Of a DNA stretch of 64,000 bases, positions 36,791-47,797 are shown one piece after another (the first letter of the stretch is position 1; the number at the start of each line of letters is the position of its first letter). The position numbers and the translations under genes are program-made. The stretch is from an uncultured Chlorobiaceae bacterium (GTDB taxonomy: Bacteria; Bacteroidota; Chlorobiia; Chlorobiales; Chlorobiaceae). The notes beneath the pieces are model-generated. The model was not told the DNA's origin. It saw nothing but the letters and a program-made list of their open reading frames with translations, and ran no database searches. Where the stretch lies: positions 90,770-154,769 of the forward strand of contig CAJAJL010000067.1 of NCBI GenBank assembly GCA_903940125.1, written 5' to 3'.

Positions 36791-38092
36791 TTAATGTAAG
36801 TTTCGTTTGTCAATTACCCGTTTTGCCTTGCCCATGCTGCGCTCGATCGTGCCGGGTTCAACCAGCCTGATACTGGCGCTTATCCCTAGGGTACTGGCTA
36901 TATTGGCCTTGATCCGATGGCGCAGTCCTTCCAGCTCTTTTACTTCATCGGAAAAGAACTCTTCTTCAATTTCCACCTGGATTTCAATAATGTCGAGGTT
37001 GTTTTCACGATCGACAACAATCAGATAGTGAGGTTTTGTTTCACTCATTTCAAGCAGCACCGACTCCACTTGTGAAGGGAAGACATTGACACCCCTAATA
37101 ATGAGCATGTCGTCAGAACGTCCAACGCATTTTTCCATGCGCACAAGCGTCCTGCCGCATTCGCATTTTTCAGCATGAAGACGGGTCAGGTCGCGTGTCC
37201 GATAGCGGATAAGCGGCATTGCCTCTTTTGTTGCCGGTGTGAATACCAGCTCTCCAAGTTCGCCGTAAGGCAACACTTCACCGGTATCGGGGTTGATGAT
37301 TTCCGGGATGAAATGGTCTTCAAAAATATGCATCCCACGCTGAAACTGGCACTCCATAGAGACGCCTGGACCGATGATTTCAGTGAGGCCGTAAATATCA
37401 TAAGCCTTGATGCCGAGTACCTTCTCAATTTGCGCACGCATCTCCTCTGTCCATGGTTCCGCGCCGAACACTCCTGCTTTGAGTTTTATCTTTCTGGTGT
37501 CAATTTTTTCCTCAACAAGGGATTCGCCGATAAATGCCGCATAGGAAGGCGTGCATGCCAGCACGGTAGAACCAAAATCCTCAATGAGCTGCAGCTGTTT
37601 TTTTGTGTTGCCGCCTGAAATCGGAACGACTGATGCCCCTACTTTTTCCGCCCCATAGTGGAGGCCAAGACCGCCGGTAAAAAGACCGTAGCCATAGGCA
37701 ACCTGAATGATATCTGCTTTGGTTACACCAGCCATGGAAAGGGAACGCGCAACAACTTCACTCCACATTTGAATGTCGTTATGGGTGTATCCGACGACTG
37801 TTGGTTTTCCGGTGGTGCCGCTTGAGGCATGAAATCGAACAATATCCGGTTGAGGTACGGCAAAAAGCCCGAAGGGGTAGTTGTCGCGGAGATCCTGTTT
37901 TGTCGTGAAGGGGAGTGTTTTCAGGTCATCAATTCCTTTGATGTCGTCAGGTTCGATTCCCTTTTCCTGAAGTTTTCTGCGGTAGTAAGGAACTGTGTCA
38001 TAGACACGTTTCACCATTTCCTTCAACCGTATACCCTGAAGCTTCAGGAGCTTTTCCCGCTCCATGCATTCGTAATGTTCGTTCCAGATCAT
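36791..38092 (-). CDS. paaK: Phenylacetate-CoA ligase
   Basis: This 433-residue member of the AMP-forming ligases joins CoA to phenylacetate or related arylacetates. Motifs are [17 protein letters not shown] (ATP binding), [37 protein letters not shown] and [20 protein letters not shown]. The size fits the family. The ATG overlaps the iorB stop by four bases (ATGA). Together with IorAB it links arylacetate, aryl-acetyl-CoA and arylpyruvate. Confidence 0.93.
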   Translation of the reverse strand: MIWNEHYECMEREKLLKLQGIRLKEMVKRVYDTVPYYRRKLQEKGIEPDDIKGIDDLKTLPFTTKQDLRDNYPFGLFAVPQPDIVRFHASSGTTGKPTVVGYTHNDIQMWSEVVARSLSMAGVTKADIIQVAYGYGLFTGGLGLHYGAEKVGASVVPISGGNTKKQLQLIEDFGSTVLACTPSYAAFIGESLVEEKIDTRKIKLKAGVFGAEPWTEEMRAQIEKVLGIKAYDIYGLTEIIGPGVSMECQFQRGMHIFEDHFIPEIINPDTGEVLPYGELGELVFTPATKEAMPLIRYRTRDLTRLHAEKCECGRTLVRMEKCVGRSDDMLIIRGVNVFPSQVESVLLEMSETKPHYLIVVDRENNLDIIEIQVEIEEEFFSDEVKELEGLRHRIKANIASTLGISASIRLVEPGTIERSMGKAKRVIDKRNLH

Positions 38093-38679
38093 GTCTCTGT
38101 CGCTTGAGTTTGAGATAATTCTTGTCCCTTTCTGAATGCTTTAATGTTGACGGCAACAATAGCAGAGCCTTTTCCATGAAAAAGCTCCCCAATAGCCGCT
38201 TCAAGCTGTTTTTCGTCAATGCCGATGTACCTTGAGGCGGCACCCAGCATAACCATGTTGGATGTTTTTGCATTACCGGCCTCACGGGCGAGTTCTGTCG
38301 CGTTTACCAGAACTGGCCGGTTTGTGCGATGCAGTTCAGCGAGTATATCTTCAATTGACGGGTAGTTCTCAATGTTGATAAATGGGTCGATAGAGGTAAT
38401 GATCCTGCCGTCGGGAGCGAGAAATGGCATGTAGCGAAGCGCTTCAAGAGGCTCGACCGAAAGAATCAGGTCTGCTGCGCCTTCAGGAATAAGATCAGAA
38501 TAAATCTCTTTATCGGAAATCCGGAGATGCGACTGCACAGCACCTCCGCGCTGGCTCATACCGTGCACTTCTGTCTGACGGATGGTGAGGCCGCTTTGCA
38601 GGGCAGCCCGGTCGATTACTGCCGCAATAGTGAGTATTCCCTGTCCGCCTACTCCTGCAAGAATAATGTTGCTTTGCAT
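38089..38679 (-). CDS. iorB: Indolepyruvate:ferredoxin oxidoreductase, beta subunit
   Basis: This 196-residue protein is the gamma-domain subunit of the 2-oxoacid oxidoreductase family. Its text begins [20 protein letters not shown] and continues [18 protein letters not shown], both signature segments for CoA binding and subunit contact. With IorA it interconverts arylpyruvates and aryl-acetyl-CoA with ferredoxin. The start ATG lies 9 bases after the iorA stop, and the end overlaps paaK. Confidence 0.94.
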   Translation of the reverse strand: MQSNIILAGVGGQGILTIAAVIDRAALQSGLTIRQTEVHGMSQRGGAVQSHLRISDKEIYSDLIPEGAADLILSVEPLEALRYMPFLAPDGRIITSIDPFINIENYPSIEDILAELHRTNRPVLVNATELAREAGNAKTSNMVMLGAASRYIGIDEKQLEAAIGELFHGKGSAIVAVNIKAFRKGQELSQTQATET

Positions 38680-38688
38680 AATATGTTG

Positions 38689-40290
38689 TTACGTGCCGGA
38701 TACCTTGCTTCGTTTTTTTCGTGCTGCAGTTTCAACACATTCTCGTTGTGCAATCACCACAGATACCCCTTCGTAGGGAATTTCCTCTTTGAGAACTCTT
38801 ATGTTTTCTTCGAGATTTGATTTCAGCGGTATGATGGTTCTGAGATGCTGTTCCTCAATGCCGAGTCCTCTGCATATATTCAAAAGTCTTGAGCCAGTTG
38901 CAGACGATTGCTGACCGCCGGTCATAGCGGTAGTGTCATTATCCGCGATGATGACAGTGAGTGGCGACCCGTCGTTAATGGCGTCAAGCAGGCCGGTCAT
39001 ACCCGAGTGCGTGAACGTCGAATCGCCGATAACCGCGACAGCCGGTCGGAGTCCGGCATCGGCGGCACCTTTGGCCATGGTGATCGATGCACCCATATCG
39101 ACACAGGTATGAATGGCATTGAATGGTTCGAGAGCGCCAAGCGTATAGCAGCCGATGTCTGAGAAAACATGATGCTCTGCAAATGAACTCATAACCTTGG
39201 TAAGCGCTGCGTAAAGGTCACGGTGGCCACACCCTTTGCAGAGAGAAGGCGGTCGATTAACAACAATATCGGGTACCGTGAATACTGCCTTTGGTTCAAT
39301 GCCAAGCCCTCGTGCGATAGTATCGGCATTGAGCTCTCCGGCACGCGGAAGAGTTCCGTCCATGCGACCCCGGATGTTGTCTCCGCCGAAATATCCTCTC
39401 AGCAGCTCTTCGTAGACAGGGTATCCCTCCTCGGCGACAAGTATAGTGTCGCAGGATGTGAAGAGACTTTCAACCTGTTTTCTCGGCAAAGGATACTGAC
39501 CGATTTGAAGGACCGGAAAGTCAAGAGCAAAAGCCTGACGAACCTCCATTGTATAGTTAAATGCAATGCCGAATGCTATGACCCCTGTAGAGCCCGTTCC
39601 CGTGACAAGCCGGTTGAGCCACGATTGCTCTGAAAGTTGTTCAAGGTCCTTCTGTTTTCCGAGGAGAAGATTGTACTGACGACGGGCATTCTGAGGAATC
39701 AGTACAAATCGTTCAGGGGCGTAGAGAGCATGCAGAGGGTTCTGCGGTTGAGCAGAAGTACGTTCCACTCCGGCACGTGAATGTGCAAGCCTTGTGGTGA
39801 GCCTGAGGAGTACCGGAAGCTGTACGGATTCCGAGAGCTTGAACGCCTCTCTTGCAGCATTGTAGAGATCCTGCTGCGATGAAGGCTCGAGTACAGGGAG
39901 CATTGCAAATTTGCCGTAAACCCTGCTGTCCTGCTCGTTTTGTGACGAATGCATCGAGGGGTCGTCAGCAACAGCTACGACAAGCCCCCCGTTGACGCCG
40001 GTAATGGCAGAGTTTATAAATGCATCAGCCGCCACATTCAGACCGACATGCTTCATGCACACGAGGCTTCGTTTTCCGGCATAGGACATGCCGAGAGCCG
40101 CCTCATAGGCAGTCTTTTCGTTGGCTGACCAGGAAGAACGAACCGGCGGTATCCGGTCGGCATGGTTTTTCTGGATGTATTCGGTGATTTCGGTCGAGGG
40201 GGTTCCAGGATAGGCGTAGACGCCTGATATTCCTGCGTCAAGGGCACCGAGAGCAATTGCTTCAGCTCCCAGTAAAAGTTGTTTGTTCAT
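38689..40290 (-). CDS. iorA: Indolepyruvate:ferredoxin oxidoreductase, alpha subunit, lacking the ferredoxin domain
   Basis: This 533-residue subunit carries the pyrimidine-binding domain (GVYAYPGTPSTEITEYI), the 2-oxoacid recognition part and the TPP-binding domain (PPSLCKGCGHRDLY, GDSTFTHSGMTGLLDA, DNDTTAMTGGQQS). In most IorA proteins a C-terminal domain with two [4Fe-4S] motifs follows, giving roughly 600 or more residues. Here the protein stops about 20 residues after VVIAQRECVE with no cluster motif, and iorB begins at once. There is no sign of a frameshift, so the domain is absent. It is the first gene of the cluster. Confidence 0.93.
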   Translation of the reverse strand: MNKQLLLGAEAIALGALDAGISGVYAYPGTPSTEITEYIQKNHADRIPPVRSSWSANEKTAYEAALGMSYAGKRSLVCMKHVGLNVAADAFINSAITGVNGGLVVAVADDPSMHSSQNEQDSRVYGKFAMLPVLEPSSQQDLYNAAREAFKLSESVQLPVLLRLTTRLAHSRAGVERTSAQPQNPLHALYAPERFVLIPQNARRQYNLLLGKQKDLEQLSEQSWLNRLVTGTGSTGVIAFGIAFNYTMEVRQAFALDFPVLQIGQYPLPRKQVESLFTSCDTILVAEEGYPVYEELLRGYFGGDNIRGRMDGTLPRAGELNADTIARGLGIEPKAVFTVPDIVVNRPPSLCKGCGHRDLYAALTKVMSSFAEHHVFSDIGCYTLGALEPFNAIHTCVDMGASITMAKGAADAGLRPAVAVIGDSTFTHSGMTGLLDAINDGSPLTVIIADNDTTAMTGGQQSSATGSRLLNICRGLGIEEQHLRTIIPLKSNLEENIRVLKEEIPYEGVSVVIAQRECVETAARKKRSKVSGT

Positions 40291-40330
40291 GCAATAAAAA
40301 AGTTTTCCCCCAAAGCTCGGAAATTATTAT

Positions 40331-40864
40331 TCAATGGAATGATGTTATTTCTTCAAGAGATTTGCGTTTTTTCGGAGCGGGGAGTGCATCCGGAGCAGCA
40401 TACCCAAGGGGTGTCAATGCAAAAATCTCAATATTGGAATCGAGTTGCAGCGCTTTACGAATAATCTCAGGGTCGAAAGCTGCAATCCAGCAGGTTCCTA
40501 ACCCTTCCCACGTTGCAGCAAGAATCAGGTGATCCATGACGATTGTAAGATCGGTTTCGATTGAGTTGTAGTTGTCGAGACGTCGCACCCATGCGTCGTC
40601 CCGATCGCCTGAAACAATAAGGAGGCAGGGTGCGCTCTGTATCCAGTCACGCCTATAGCAAGGGTAGATCTTTTCGAGTATTTCCTGCGATCTGATCACA
40701 TGCAATCGCCATGGCTGAAGATTACTGGCCGAAGGCGCCATTCTTCCTGCGTTGAGGATTCTGTTGAGAACCTCTTCGGGAATAGTTCTGTTCCGTTCAA
40801 AGCTGCGGATACTGCAACGATTGATGACAAGGTCATAAAAGTCCATAACAGATTCTTCGTTCAT
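40331..40864 (-). CDS. Nitroreductase-family flavoprotein
   Basis: This 177-residue protein carries NRCSIRSFERNRTIPEEVLNRIL, then GRMAPSASNLQPWRLHV and the C-terminal LGTCWIAAFDPEIIRKALQL. These are standard FMN-binding nitroreductase segments, and family members reduce nitro groups, quinones or flavins with NAD(P)H. The natural substrate is unknown. The ATG overlaps the stop of the upstream DUF1997-like gene by four bases, so the pair is translated together. A start six codons later (MDFYDL) is also possible. Confidence 0.88.
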   Translation of the reverse strand: MNEESVMDFYDLVINRCSIRSFERNRTIPEEVLNRILNAGRMAPSASNLQPWRLHVIRSQEILEKIYPCYRRDWIQSAPCLLIVSGDRDDAWVRRLDNYNSIETDLTIVMDHLILAATWEGLGTCWIAAFDPEIIRKALQLDSNIEIFALTPLGYAAPDALPAPKKRKSLEEITSFH

Positions 40865-41472
40865 ATCTTGTGGATCTTGCAGAAATCTTTGGACATGGAG
40901 TGAAACATGCTGTTTGTTGCTGTCTGCATAATAAACGTCATTCCCCCATTGACCATTGTTCGGACAATTTTTTTCGGAACAATCCTGAATGCAGGATAAA
41001 GGAGAAAACGGACATCAACTTTTAAATCGAAGTGAACCTTGGTTTTGTTTTCCCCTTCGCGATAAAGATCCATTTCTCCAGAGACTTTTCCCTCAAAAAG
41101 ATATTTTTTCGGATCGGAAATTTTACGACCTACAGGGTGGTGCTTCCAACGAACTTTTTTACAGATAGTATAGCGTTTAAGCATTTCGTCGGTGAGATCG
41201 TCAGGGTCAGCGCATTCGATGTGGTCAGGAAGTTCTACCTGGAGCTCTTCAGACTGTTCAACAAAAAAGATGATATCAAAGGGGTTGTTCTGCGGATCGG
41301 TTACCCTGAAATTCCATTTATAGACATTTTCAGTGTCGGTCAGTTCTATACTATGGCAGAAAGGGTTGAATCCTAATATTTTTTTGAGATCGGAAAGATA
41401 GGCTGCCGTCCGATTGAATTCAGCAAAGAATATCCACTCTCCTTTGCTTACTCCTGTAGCATGCATTTCCAT
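40861..41472 (-). CDS. Conserved protein resembling DUF1997 (SRPBCC-like)
   Basis: This 203-residue soluble protein has no signal peptide. Its alternating beta-strands (YKWNFRVTDPQNNPFDIIFFVEQSEELQVEL, SGEMDLYREGENKTKVHFDLKVDV) followed by a long C-terminal helix look like a START/SRPBCC lipid-binding fold. I recall the DUF1997 family of phototrophs (cyanobacteria, plastids, green sulfur bacteria) with a similar layout, but this is not certain. It is coupled to the nitroreductase gene by a 4-base overlap, which suggests a common redox or pigment substrate. Two ATG starts exist, at 41472 and 41466. Confidence 0.55.
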   Translation of the reverse strand: MEMHATGVSKGEWIFFAEFNRTAAYLSDLKKILGFNPFCHSIELTDTENVYKWNFRVTDPQNNPFDIIFFVEQSEELQVELPDHIECADPDDLTDEMLKRYTICKKVRWKHHPVGRKISDPKKYLFEGKVSGEMDLYREGENKTKVHFDLKVDVRFLLYPAFRIVPKKIVRTMVNGGMTFIMQTATNSMFHSMSKDFCKIHKI

Positions 41473-41604
41473 TGGCAGCGTTCAATAGGTTTCTTTTTAT
41501 TGGAGAGGTCAGGAAAATCTTCCATCAGATTTCAGCTGACAAATATAAAGAGAATCTCTGAAAACTAAACCTTTCAAAAGGTTGATTTCTCGAAGAAAGC
41601 TTGG

Positions 41605-42678
41605 TTATAGAAGTTCTGCCTGAAGACGTTCAGCCTGGTCATGCATTTTGAGTGCTTCAATAATATCCTGCAGGTCTCCCTGCAGAATCTGGGGAAGAGC
41701 ATGGCTGGTAAAGCCGATTCGGTGGTCAGTAACTCGGGATTGCGGGTAGTTGTAGGTACGGATTTTGGCACTCCGGTCCCCGGTGGTTACCATCGAACGG
41801 CGCAAGTCAGCTCTTTGCTGCTGTTGCTCGGCAAGCTGGATGTCATACAGTTTTGTCCGGAGCATTTTCATGGCTCGTTCCTTGTTCTGAAGCTGAGAGC
41901 GCTCTTCCTGACAGGCAGAAACTATGCCGCTCGGCATATGGGTGATTCTGACTGCGGTTTCAACTTTATTGACGTTCTGCCCCCCCTTCCCTCCGCTTCG
42001 GTAGGTATCGAAACGCAGATCTTCCCTGCGGATCTCTACATCCACCTCTTCAGCTTCCGGCAATACTGCCACGCTGACCGCTGAGGTATGGATACGCCCC
42101 TGTGTTTCCGTGTCCGGAACGCGCTGTACGCGATGAACCCCGCTTTCATATTTCATGGTACCATAAACATCGTGTCCGCTCACTCCAAGGGTAATCTCGC
42201 GGAAACCACCCGGCATGGAACTTTCATTGAAATGAAGTACCTCGCACTGCCAACCCTGTTTTTCAGCATATCGCTGGTACATTCTTGTCAGGTCAGCCGC
42301 AAACAGTGCGGCTTCCTCTCCACCGGTTCCAGCCCTGATTTCTATAATGACATTACGAGAATCCGCCTCATCTTTTGGCAGCAGGAGTACTTTTAACTTC
42401 TGTTCAAGATCAGGCAGTTTTTTCTGCAGTGCAAGAATTTCAGCCTCTATGAGCTCCTTCATCTCCTGATCTGTCTCCATTTTCATCAGATGAAGTGATT
42501 CATCAAGCTCACTTTTTGCCTGAGCGTAGTGGTCATAAGCCTGTACAATTTCCTTAAGGTCGCTGTACTCCTTGTTAAGTTTTCTGAATCGCGTTTGATC
42601 TTCTGCTGCTTTAGGGTCGGCAAGCAACTGTTCAAGATCGAGATGTTTTTCTTTTATTGAGTGTAGTTTCTCAAGCAT
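41605..42678 (-). CDS. prfA: Peptide chain release factor 1
   Basis: This 357-residue class I release factor acts at UAA and UAG stops. The codon-reading tripeptide PxT is PDT in [17 protein letters not shown], which marks RF1 and not RF2. The catalytic GGQ lies in [20 protein letters not shown]. An N-terminal coiled-coil domain precedes them. Length and order are standard. It runs in the same direction as rseP, 17 bases downstream of it. Confidence 0.96.
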   Translation of the reverse strand: MLEKLHSIKEKHLDLEQLLADPKAAEDQTRFRKLNKEYSDLKEIVQAYDHYAQAKSELDESLHLMKMETDQEMKELIEAEILALQKKLPDLEQKLKVLLLPKDEADSRNVIIEIRAGTGGEEAALFAADLTRMYQRYAEKQGWQCEVLHFNESSMPGGFREITLGVSGHDVYGTMKYESGVHRVQRVPDTETQGRIHTSAVSVAVLPEAEEVDVEIRREDLRFDTYRSGGKGGQNVNKVETAVRITHMPSGIVSACQEERSQLQNKERAMKMLRTKLYDIQLAEQQQQRADLRRSMVTTGDRSAKIRTYNYPQSRVTDHRIGFTSHALPQILQGDLQDIIEALKMHDQAERLQAELL

Positions 42679-42695
42679 TTATAGGAGCGTCAACC

Positions 42696-44057
42696 TTAGA
42701 GATTGAAAAGATCATTGATAAGGATATATGCGAAAAGCGCAAGAAGCAAGGCCATGCCAACCTGTTGAATACGCATTTTGACTTCAAATGGGATCTCTCT
42801 GCGGATCACGCCTTCAACAGCATTCAGCAAAAACTGTCCTCCGTCAAGTGCCGGAACCGGAAGAATATTGATGATTGCGAGAGAAATAGAGAGCATGGAA
42901 AGAAAATAGAGAAAGCTTACCGGTCCCTGCTCAGCGCTTTGGCTGGCAATTTTAGCAATTTTTATAGGGCCTCCGACGGACTTTCTGAAATCCTCCTGAC
43001 CGGTGAAAATTTTTACAAATCCCTGAACGGTCATGGCGCTCATTTTCCAGGTCTGGGCAATGCCGCTCAGGATAGAGCCGCCGACACCAAGTTTTCTTCT
43101 TTCGGTTGCAATTGTCTGTTTCAGTGAAATTCCGATCTTGCCGGTCTTGCTTGGGACAACAGTGGTGATATACGTTTTGCCTTCAGTACGGAGGTTTTCT
43201 ACAGTTATTTTGCGCCCCGGAACGGGTTCAAGGTATTTCCATGTCAGAGTGATGGGTTTAGCAGCATGTGCCGAGATAATGCCAACGACTTCTGTCCAGT
43301 CGGAGACCGGGTTGCCGTCAATTGCCGTAATAAGTCCGCCGGATTTAATGCCGGCCAGCCGGGCGGGTTGCTTTGCAAGCGCTTCGTCGATGACCGGTGG
43401 AATTGTCGGGCGTATACCAAGACTGCGATTGTCGTTGATTTTCGACATGATGTTCGATGGCGCGGCAAGGGTTATGCTTTTGCCATTGCGAAGGATGGTG
43501 TAGTTGAGTGACCTGGCAGTAAAGAGTTCCGGATCCAGTGCTTCTTCCCAGCTTGCAACTGATTTGCCGTTCGCAAGTAAAAGCTGATCTCCAGTCTTCA
43601 TGCCCATTGTTTCAAAAACTGATCCTTTTTCAATAAAGGCAGGATTGTTGACGCTCGTCCGGGGTTCACCAAGAACAAGAGTTATGCCGATAAAGATTAC
43701 AGCGGCAAGAATCAGGTTCATCGTCACCCCTCCAGCAAGAACAATGAGGCGCTGCCAGACGGGTTTAGCTCTGAACTCCCATGGCTGCCGATCCGAGCTC
43801 TGAAAATTGGTATCGAGGCTTTCGTCAACCATACCGGCTATTTTGACATAGCCGCCGAGAGGAAAAACGCCAACACCATATTCAGTTTCACCGATTTGCT
43901 TTTTCCAGAATCTCAAATTATAGAAGTCAAACCCGATATAAAACTTATCGACTCTCATACCGAAAAGTTTTGCGGTCAGAAAATGGCCGAGTTCATGTGC
44001 GGTGACAAGAATAAAAATGGCAATAATGAAAAAAAATGTCGAACTAAGAAAATCCAT
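42696..44057 (-). CDS. rseP: Site-2 intramembrane metalloprotease RseP
   Basis: This 453-residue inner-membrane protease has the zinc motif HELGH (21-25) in its first membrane segment. Two PDZ domains follow (about 120-190, [19 protein letters not shown]; and about 205-270, [17 protein letters not shown]). The third zinc ligand is in [12 protein letters not shown] near residue 390. It releases membrane-bound regulators such as anti-sigma factors after a first cut. No rseA-like target is seen here. dxr lies 80 bases upstream, an order (dxr-rseP) common in bacteria. Confidence 0.94.
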   Translation of the reverse strand: MDFLSSTFFFIIAIFILVTAHELGHFLTAKLFGMRVDKFYIGFDFYNLRFWKKQIGETEYGVGVFPLGGYVKIAGMVDESLDTNFQSSDRQPWEFRAKPVWQRLIVLAGGVTMNLILAAVIFIGITLVLGEPRTSVNNPAFIEKGSVFETMGMKTGDQLLLANGKSVASWEEALDPELFTARSLNYTILRNGKSITLAAPSNIMSKINDNRSLGIRPTIPPVIDEALAKQPARLAGIKSGGLITAIDGNPVSDWTEVVGIISAHAAKPITLTWKYLEPVPGRKITVENLRTEGKTYITTVVPSKTGKIGISLKQTIATERRKLGVGGSILSGIAQTWKMSAMTVQGFVKIFTGQEDFRKSVGGPIKIAKIASQSAEQGPVSFLYFLSMLSISLAIINILPVPALDGGQFLLNAVEGVIRREIPFEVKMRIQQVGMALLLALFAYILINDLFNL

Positions 44058-44137
44058 AACAATCCTTCGTTTCAGAAAAAAAAGTGGAACTGCTGCTGTA
44101 AAAGCCTGCAGCTTCTTTTTCAGGTTGGTTTACAGGT

Positions 44138-45286
44138 TTATGCAATAATATTTTGAGCGGTTTCACGAGCCCACCGGTCAGCCTGAAGATATTCATCAAG
44201 TTCGACAGGGTTATATGCCTCATGAGCCTCCATGGTTTTTTCAACCGTTGCTGCGATGTCGGTAAATCCAATCTTTTTATTGAGAAAAGCAGCCACGGCT
44301 ATTTCGTTTGCTGCGTTGAGTACAGCAGGATAGGTCATTCCTGCTTTCAAGGCATCAAACGCAAGACGAAGCGCAGGAAACCGCCTCATATCCGGCTCCT
44401 GGAACGTCAGTGTTCCGACCTTTATCAAGTCAAGTCGCTGGATGCCGCTTACGCACCTTTCAGGATAGGATAAAGCGTAGGCAATCGGTGCGCGCATATC
44501 AGGAGAACCAAGCTGCGCCATGACGCAGCCATCGATATATTCTACCATAGAGTGAATGATACTCTGGGGATGCACCAGTACGTCGATTTTTTCCGCTGGC
44601 ACAGTAAATAGCCAGTGTGCTTCAATCACCTCGAGGCCCTTGTTCATCATTGTTGCAGAGTCAATGGTAATTTTTGCCCCCATTGACCATTGCGGGTGCT
44701 TCAGTGCCTGTTCGAGGCTTACATTTTTCAGCTCTTCTGCAGGAGTATTGCGGAACGGCCCTCCTGAGGCCGTAAGAATAATGCGTTCGACATCTTCTTT
44801 CCTGTGCCCCTCGAGTGACTGAAAGATAGCCGAGTGCTCACTGTCAACCGGAAGCAGACGAACATTATGTTTTTTTACCAGATCGGAAACCAGTTGCCCT
44901 GCTACTACCAGAGTTTCCTTGTTTGCCAGGGCAATATGCTTTCCTGCCTTTATTGCACTTACAGTCGGTACAAGTCCGGCTGCGCCGACAATGGCAGATA
45001 CTACCATATCAGATCCATCAGCAGCGGCAATGGTGGAGGCTCCTTCAACACCGTATAATATCTCCGGTTTGTAATCCCCCAGCAGTTTCTCAAGGTTTTT
45101 TGCTGACTCTGAATCTTTGACAGAAACCGCTGCAGGCCGGAACTCCTTGATCTGTTCCGCCAGGACTTTAACATCCAGACCTGCTGCAAGGCAGGAAATA
45201 CTGAATTTATCAGGGTGCTGTCTGACGACATCAAGAGTACTGAGCCCGATTGAGCCTGTAGAGCCGAGGATGGTTATTGATCTCAT
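44138..45286 (-). CDS. dxr: 1-Deoxy-D-xylulose 5-phosphate reductoisomerase
   Basis: This 382-residue enzyme of the MEP isoprenoid pathway makes 2-C-methylerythritol 4-phosphate with NADPH. The Rossmann loop is GSTGSIG (8-14), and [45 protein letters not shown] and [16 protein letters not shown] are all typical. The product feeds the synthesis of quinones, carotenoids and chlorophyll side chains. The start ATG is at 45286, and rseP follows. Confidence 0.96.
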   Translation of the reverse strand: MRSITILGSTGSIGLSTLDVVRQHPDKFSISCLAAGLDVKVLAEQIKEFRPAAVSVKDSESAKNLEKLLGDYKPEILYGVEGASTIAAADGSDMVVSAIVGAAGLVPTVSAIKAGKHIALANKETLVVAGQLVSDLVKKHNVRLLPVDSEHSAIFQSLEGHRKEDVERIILTASGGPFRNTPAEELKNVSLEQALKHPQWSMGAKITIDSATMMNKGLEVIEAHWLFTVPAEKIDVLVHPQSIIHSMVEYIDGCVMAQLGSPDMRAPIAYALSYPERCVSGIQRLDLIKVGTLTFQEPDMRRFPALRLAFDALKAGMTYPAVLNAANEIAVAAFLNKKIGFTDIAATVEKTMEAHEAYNPVELDEYLQADRWARETAQNIIA

Positions 45287-45445
45287 AATGAGTAAAAAAA
45301 TTATCGGGCTTGCGGTTTAAATATATTGGCCTGAATTTATGCTTTTTAGTGAAGGCTTACAAATAACAGATATTGACCGAATTGATGATCCGGTTTTTTC
45401 TTTTTGTATTCCCATGAAATTATATTATAATGGTGGCCTCATAAC

Positions 45446-45519
45446 GGGTTCCTAGCTCAGCTGGTTAGAGCGACTGGTTTACACCCAGTAGGTCGGGGGT
45501 TCGAATCCCTCGGGACCCA
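45446..45519 (+). tRNA. tRNA-Val (anticodon TAC)
   Basis: The acceptor arms GGGTTCC (45446-45452) and GGGACCC (45512-45518) pair with one G:T. The D stem is GCTC/GAGC, the anticodon arm is ACTGG-TTTACAC-CCAGT with anticodon TAC, and the T arm is GGGGG-TTCGAAT-CCCTC. The discriminator base is A519 and CCA is not encoded. It lies between dxr and ftsH on the opposite strand. Confidence 0.95.
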
Positions 45520-45544
45520 CATCTTCTTCTTTACATAGACAAAT

Positions 45545-45575
45545 AAAAGGCAGGTATCTCCTGCCTTTTAAGTTT
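45545..45575. terminator. Bidirectional terminator between tRNA-Val and ftsH
   Basis: AAAAGGCAGG (45545-45554) and CCTGCCTTTT (45560-45569) form a perfect 10-bp stem around TATCT. T runs exist on both strands, so it can end the tRNA transcript and the ftsH transcript. Confidence 0.88.
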
Positions 45576-45590
45576 TGTCAGCTGTATTGT

Positions 45591-47684
45591 TCAGATTTCA
45601 GGTATATTCCGCCCCTCTCTAAGCCTTGCAACAGCAGCTTCAAGCTCTGCCTGCTCCTTTTCGCTGAGTTGTTCTGTGCTCCCTTCAGTGACGGCAGTTC
45701 CATAACTTTTCCCATTACTTTCATCAGCGTTATCTTCTTCAATATGCACAGGGAAGAGACTTGCTGGACGTTTTCCCAGAATTTCCTCGATTTGAGCGTA
45801 CTGAAGCATCTCCTTCAAGAGCAGTTCATTAGCAAGCTTTTCGAGCTTTTCGCGGTTCAGCGTCAATAAATTTATCACATTAAGACGCGACGCTTCTACG
45901 ATAGCCATGACCTCCCTGTCGATAAGTCTGGCGGTTTCCTCACCGTACTTTTTGTCAATGCCCGGACTTCCGTAATAGGGATTATTACTTTCAAAAAAAG
46001 AGAGGTTACCGAGTTTTTCACTCATCCCGTAAACCATGACCATGTTGTATGCGATACTCGTTACTTTTTCAAGGTCATTCTGTGCTCCTGTAGAGATTTC
46101 GTTGAAAATAATCTCTTCAGCAATGCGTCCGCCGAGAAGACCGCAAATTCGTGCGAGAAGCTCACTTTTCGTCATGAGATAGCGATCTTCAAGCGGGATG
46201 TTCATGGTATAACCGAGTGCGCTCATTCCTCTTGGAACAATCGATATTTTCTGAACAGGATCATTCTCAGCCATCATCCAGCTGATAATAGCATGTCCGG
46301 CTTCATGATAGGCAACAATCTGCTTCTCTCGCGGATTGATGACCTTGTTCTTTTTTTCAAGTCCGGCTACTACACGCTCTATCGCATCTTCAAAGTCTTT
46401 CATCTCAATGCTCAGCTTGTTGCGGCGGGAGGCAAGCAACGCCGCTTCGTTGGCAGCATTGGCAATTTCAGCACCTGCAAAACCCGGTGTCTGTGAGGCA
46501 AGAGCTTTGAGGTTAACGTCTTTCGAAAGTGAAAGCTCCTTGGTGTGCACTTTGAAAATATCAATGCGTCCTTTCAGGTCAGGTTTGTCAACCATGATCT
46601 GCCTGTCAAAACGTCCCGGTCTCAGCAAGGCCGAATCAAGTACATCAGGGCGGTTCGTAGCTGCAATCAAAATGACGCCCTTGTCCGTTGCAAAACCGTC
46701 CATTTCGACAAGGAGCTGGTTGAGGGTATTTTCGCGCTCGTCATTTGCACCCATCATTGCGCCTTTTCCTCTACTGCGGCCAACCGCGTCAATTTCATCG
46801 ATAAAAATAATGCAGGGTGCTTTTTCCTTGGCTTGCTTAAACAGATCGCGTACTCTGGCTGCTCCAACGCCGACAAACATTTCAACAAAGTCGGAGCCGC
46901 TGATGCTGAAAAACGGTACATCAGCCTCTCCGGCAACGGCTTTTGCAAGCAGGGTTTTTCCTGTGCCTGGAGGCCCGACCAGAAGAACTCCTTTCGGTAG
47001 TTTTCCGCCGAGTGTCGTATATTTTTTCGGATCCTTGAGGAAGTCAACCACCTCCATGACCTCAGCCTTCGCTTCATCGAGGCCTGCTACATCTTTGAAT
47101 GTGATGCGGGTATGTTCGTCAAGGTTTTCATACAGCGCAGCCTTGTTCTTGCTGATATTCATGAACTGCGAGCCGGGACCGCCCATACGGCGAAAAACAA
47201 AAAAGTAAATGCCGATCATCAGGCCGAAAGGCAGAATCCATTGGAGCAGTTCACTGATCCAGGTACTGCTCGGCACTCCCTGATATTTTATTCCTTTGCT
47301 TTCAAGAAGTTCTATAAGCGCTTCATCCCGCACGGCATTGACATAAATCTCATCCTGTTTAGATGTGGTCTGAGGAAGGAACATGCCCGGGCCGTCTTTC
47401 TGCTGTTCTTTTTGTGCTATACCACTAGTAACTCCTGGTTTGAGCTTGACATAGATCCTTTCCTGTGCTATTTTTACGGATTCAATTTTGTTTTCTGCAA
47501 TGAGTTTTCGAAAAGTGCTGTAAGGAATTTCCTGTGTTGAGCCCGACCAGAAAAAGGCAAGCTGCACTCCTATGAGAAGAACAATGACGACCACATAATA
47601 CATTATCGAGAATTTCGGACGCGGTACGTTATTTTCCGGTAGATTTTTATAGGGATTTGAAGGTTTACTCAATTTTTTTGCCAT
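45591..47684 (-). CDS. ftsH: ATP-dependent zinc metalloprotease FtsH
   Basis: This 697-residue membrane-anchored AAA+ protease degrades damaged or regulated membrane and cytosolic proteins. The N-terminal part has two membrane segments (about 29-47 and 148-165) flanking a periplasmic domain. The AAA module has Walker A GPPGTGKT (about 237-244), Walker [12 protein letters not shown] and the SRH segment [18 protein letters not shown]. The zinc site is HEAGH. The start is the ATG at 47684; a TTG directly before it is in frame. The C-terminus is acidic. Confidence 0.96.
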   Translation of the reverse strand: MAKKLSKPSNPYKNLPENNVPRPKFSIMYYVVVIVLLIGVQLAFFWSGSTQEIPYSTFRKLIAENKIESVKIAQERIYVKLKPGVTSGIAQKEQQKDGPGMFLPQTTSKQDEIYVNAVRDEALIELLESKGIKYQGVPSSTWISELLQWILPFGLMIGIYFFVFRRMGGPGSQFMNISKNKAALYENLDEHTRITFKDVAGLDEAKAEVMEVVDFLKDPKKYTTLGGKLPKGVLLVGPPGTGKTLLAKAVAGEADVPFFSISGSDFVEMFVGVGAARVRDLFKQAKEKAPCIIFIDEIDAVGRSRGKGAMMGANDERENTLNQLLVEMDGFATDKGVILIAATNRPDVLDSALLRPGRFDRQIMVDKPDLKGRIDIFKVHTKELSLSKDVNLKALASQTPGFAGAEIANAANEAALLASRRNKLSIEMKDFEDAIERVVAGLEKKNKVINPREKQIVAYHEAGHAIISWMMAENDPVQKISIVPRGMSALGYTMNIPLEDRYLMTKSELLARICGLLGGRIAEEIIFNEISTGAQNDLEKVTSIAYNMVMVYGMSEKLGNLSFFESNNPYYGSPGIDKKYGEETARLIDREVMAIVEASRLNVINLLTLNREKLEKLANELLLKEMLQYAQIEEILGKRPASLFPVHIEEDNADESNGKSYGTAVTEGSTEQLSEKEQAELEAAVARLREGRNIPEI

Positions 47685-47797
47685 CAATCATCAATCATGG
47701 TTATAATAAAGCGACTCAGCTCAGTGTTCACCGTTCGCGGATTCTATGACTTTCAATTTACGGGATTCTTCCATTTAAAGAAGCATCTCATAAGAAA

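Noticed and set aside
46336..47208. Long open frame of 290 codons opposite ftsH
   Set aside because: It is the antisense of a highly conserved gene, rich in serine and alanine as expected from a codon shadow. ftsH explains the region.
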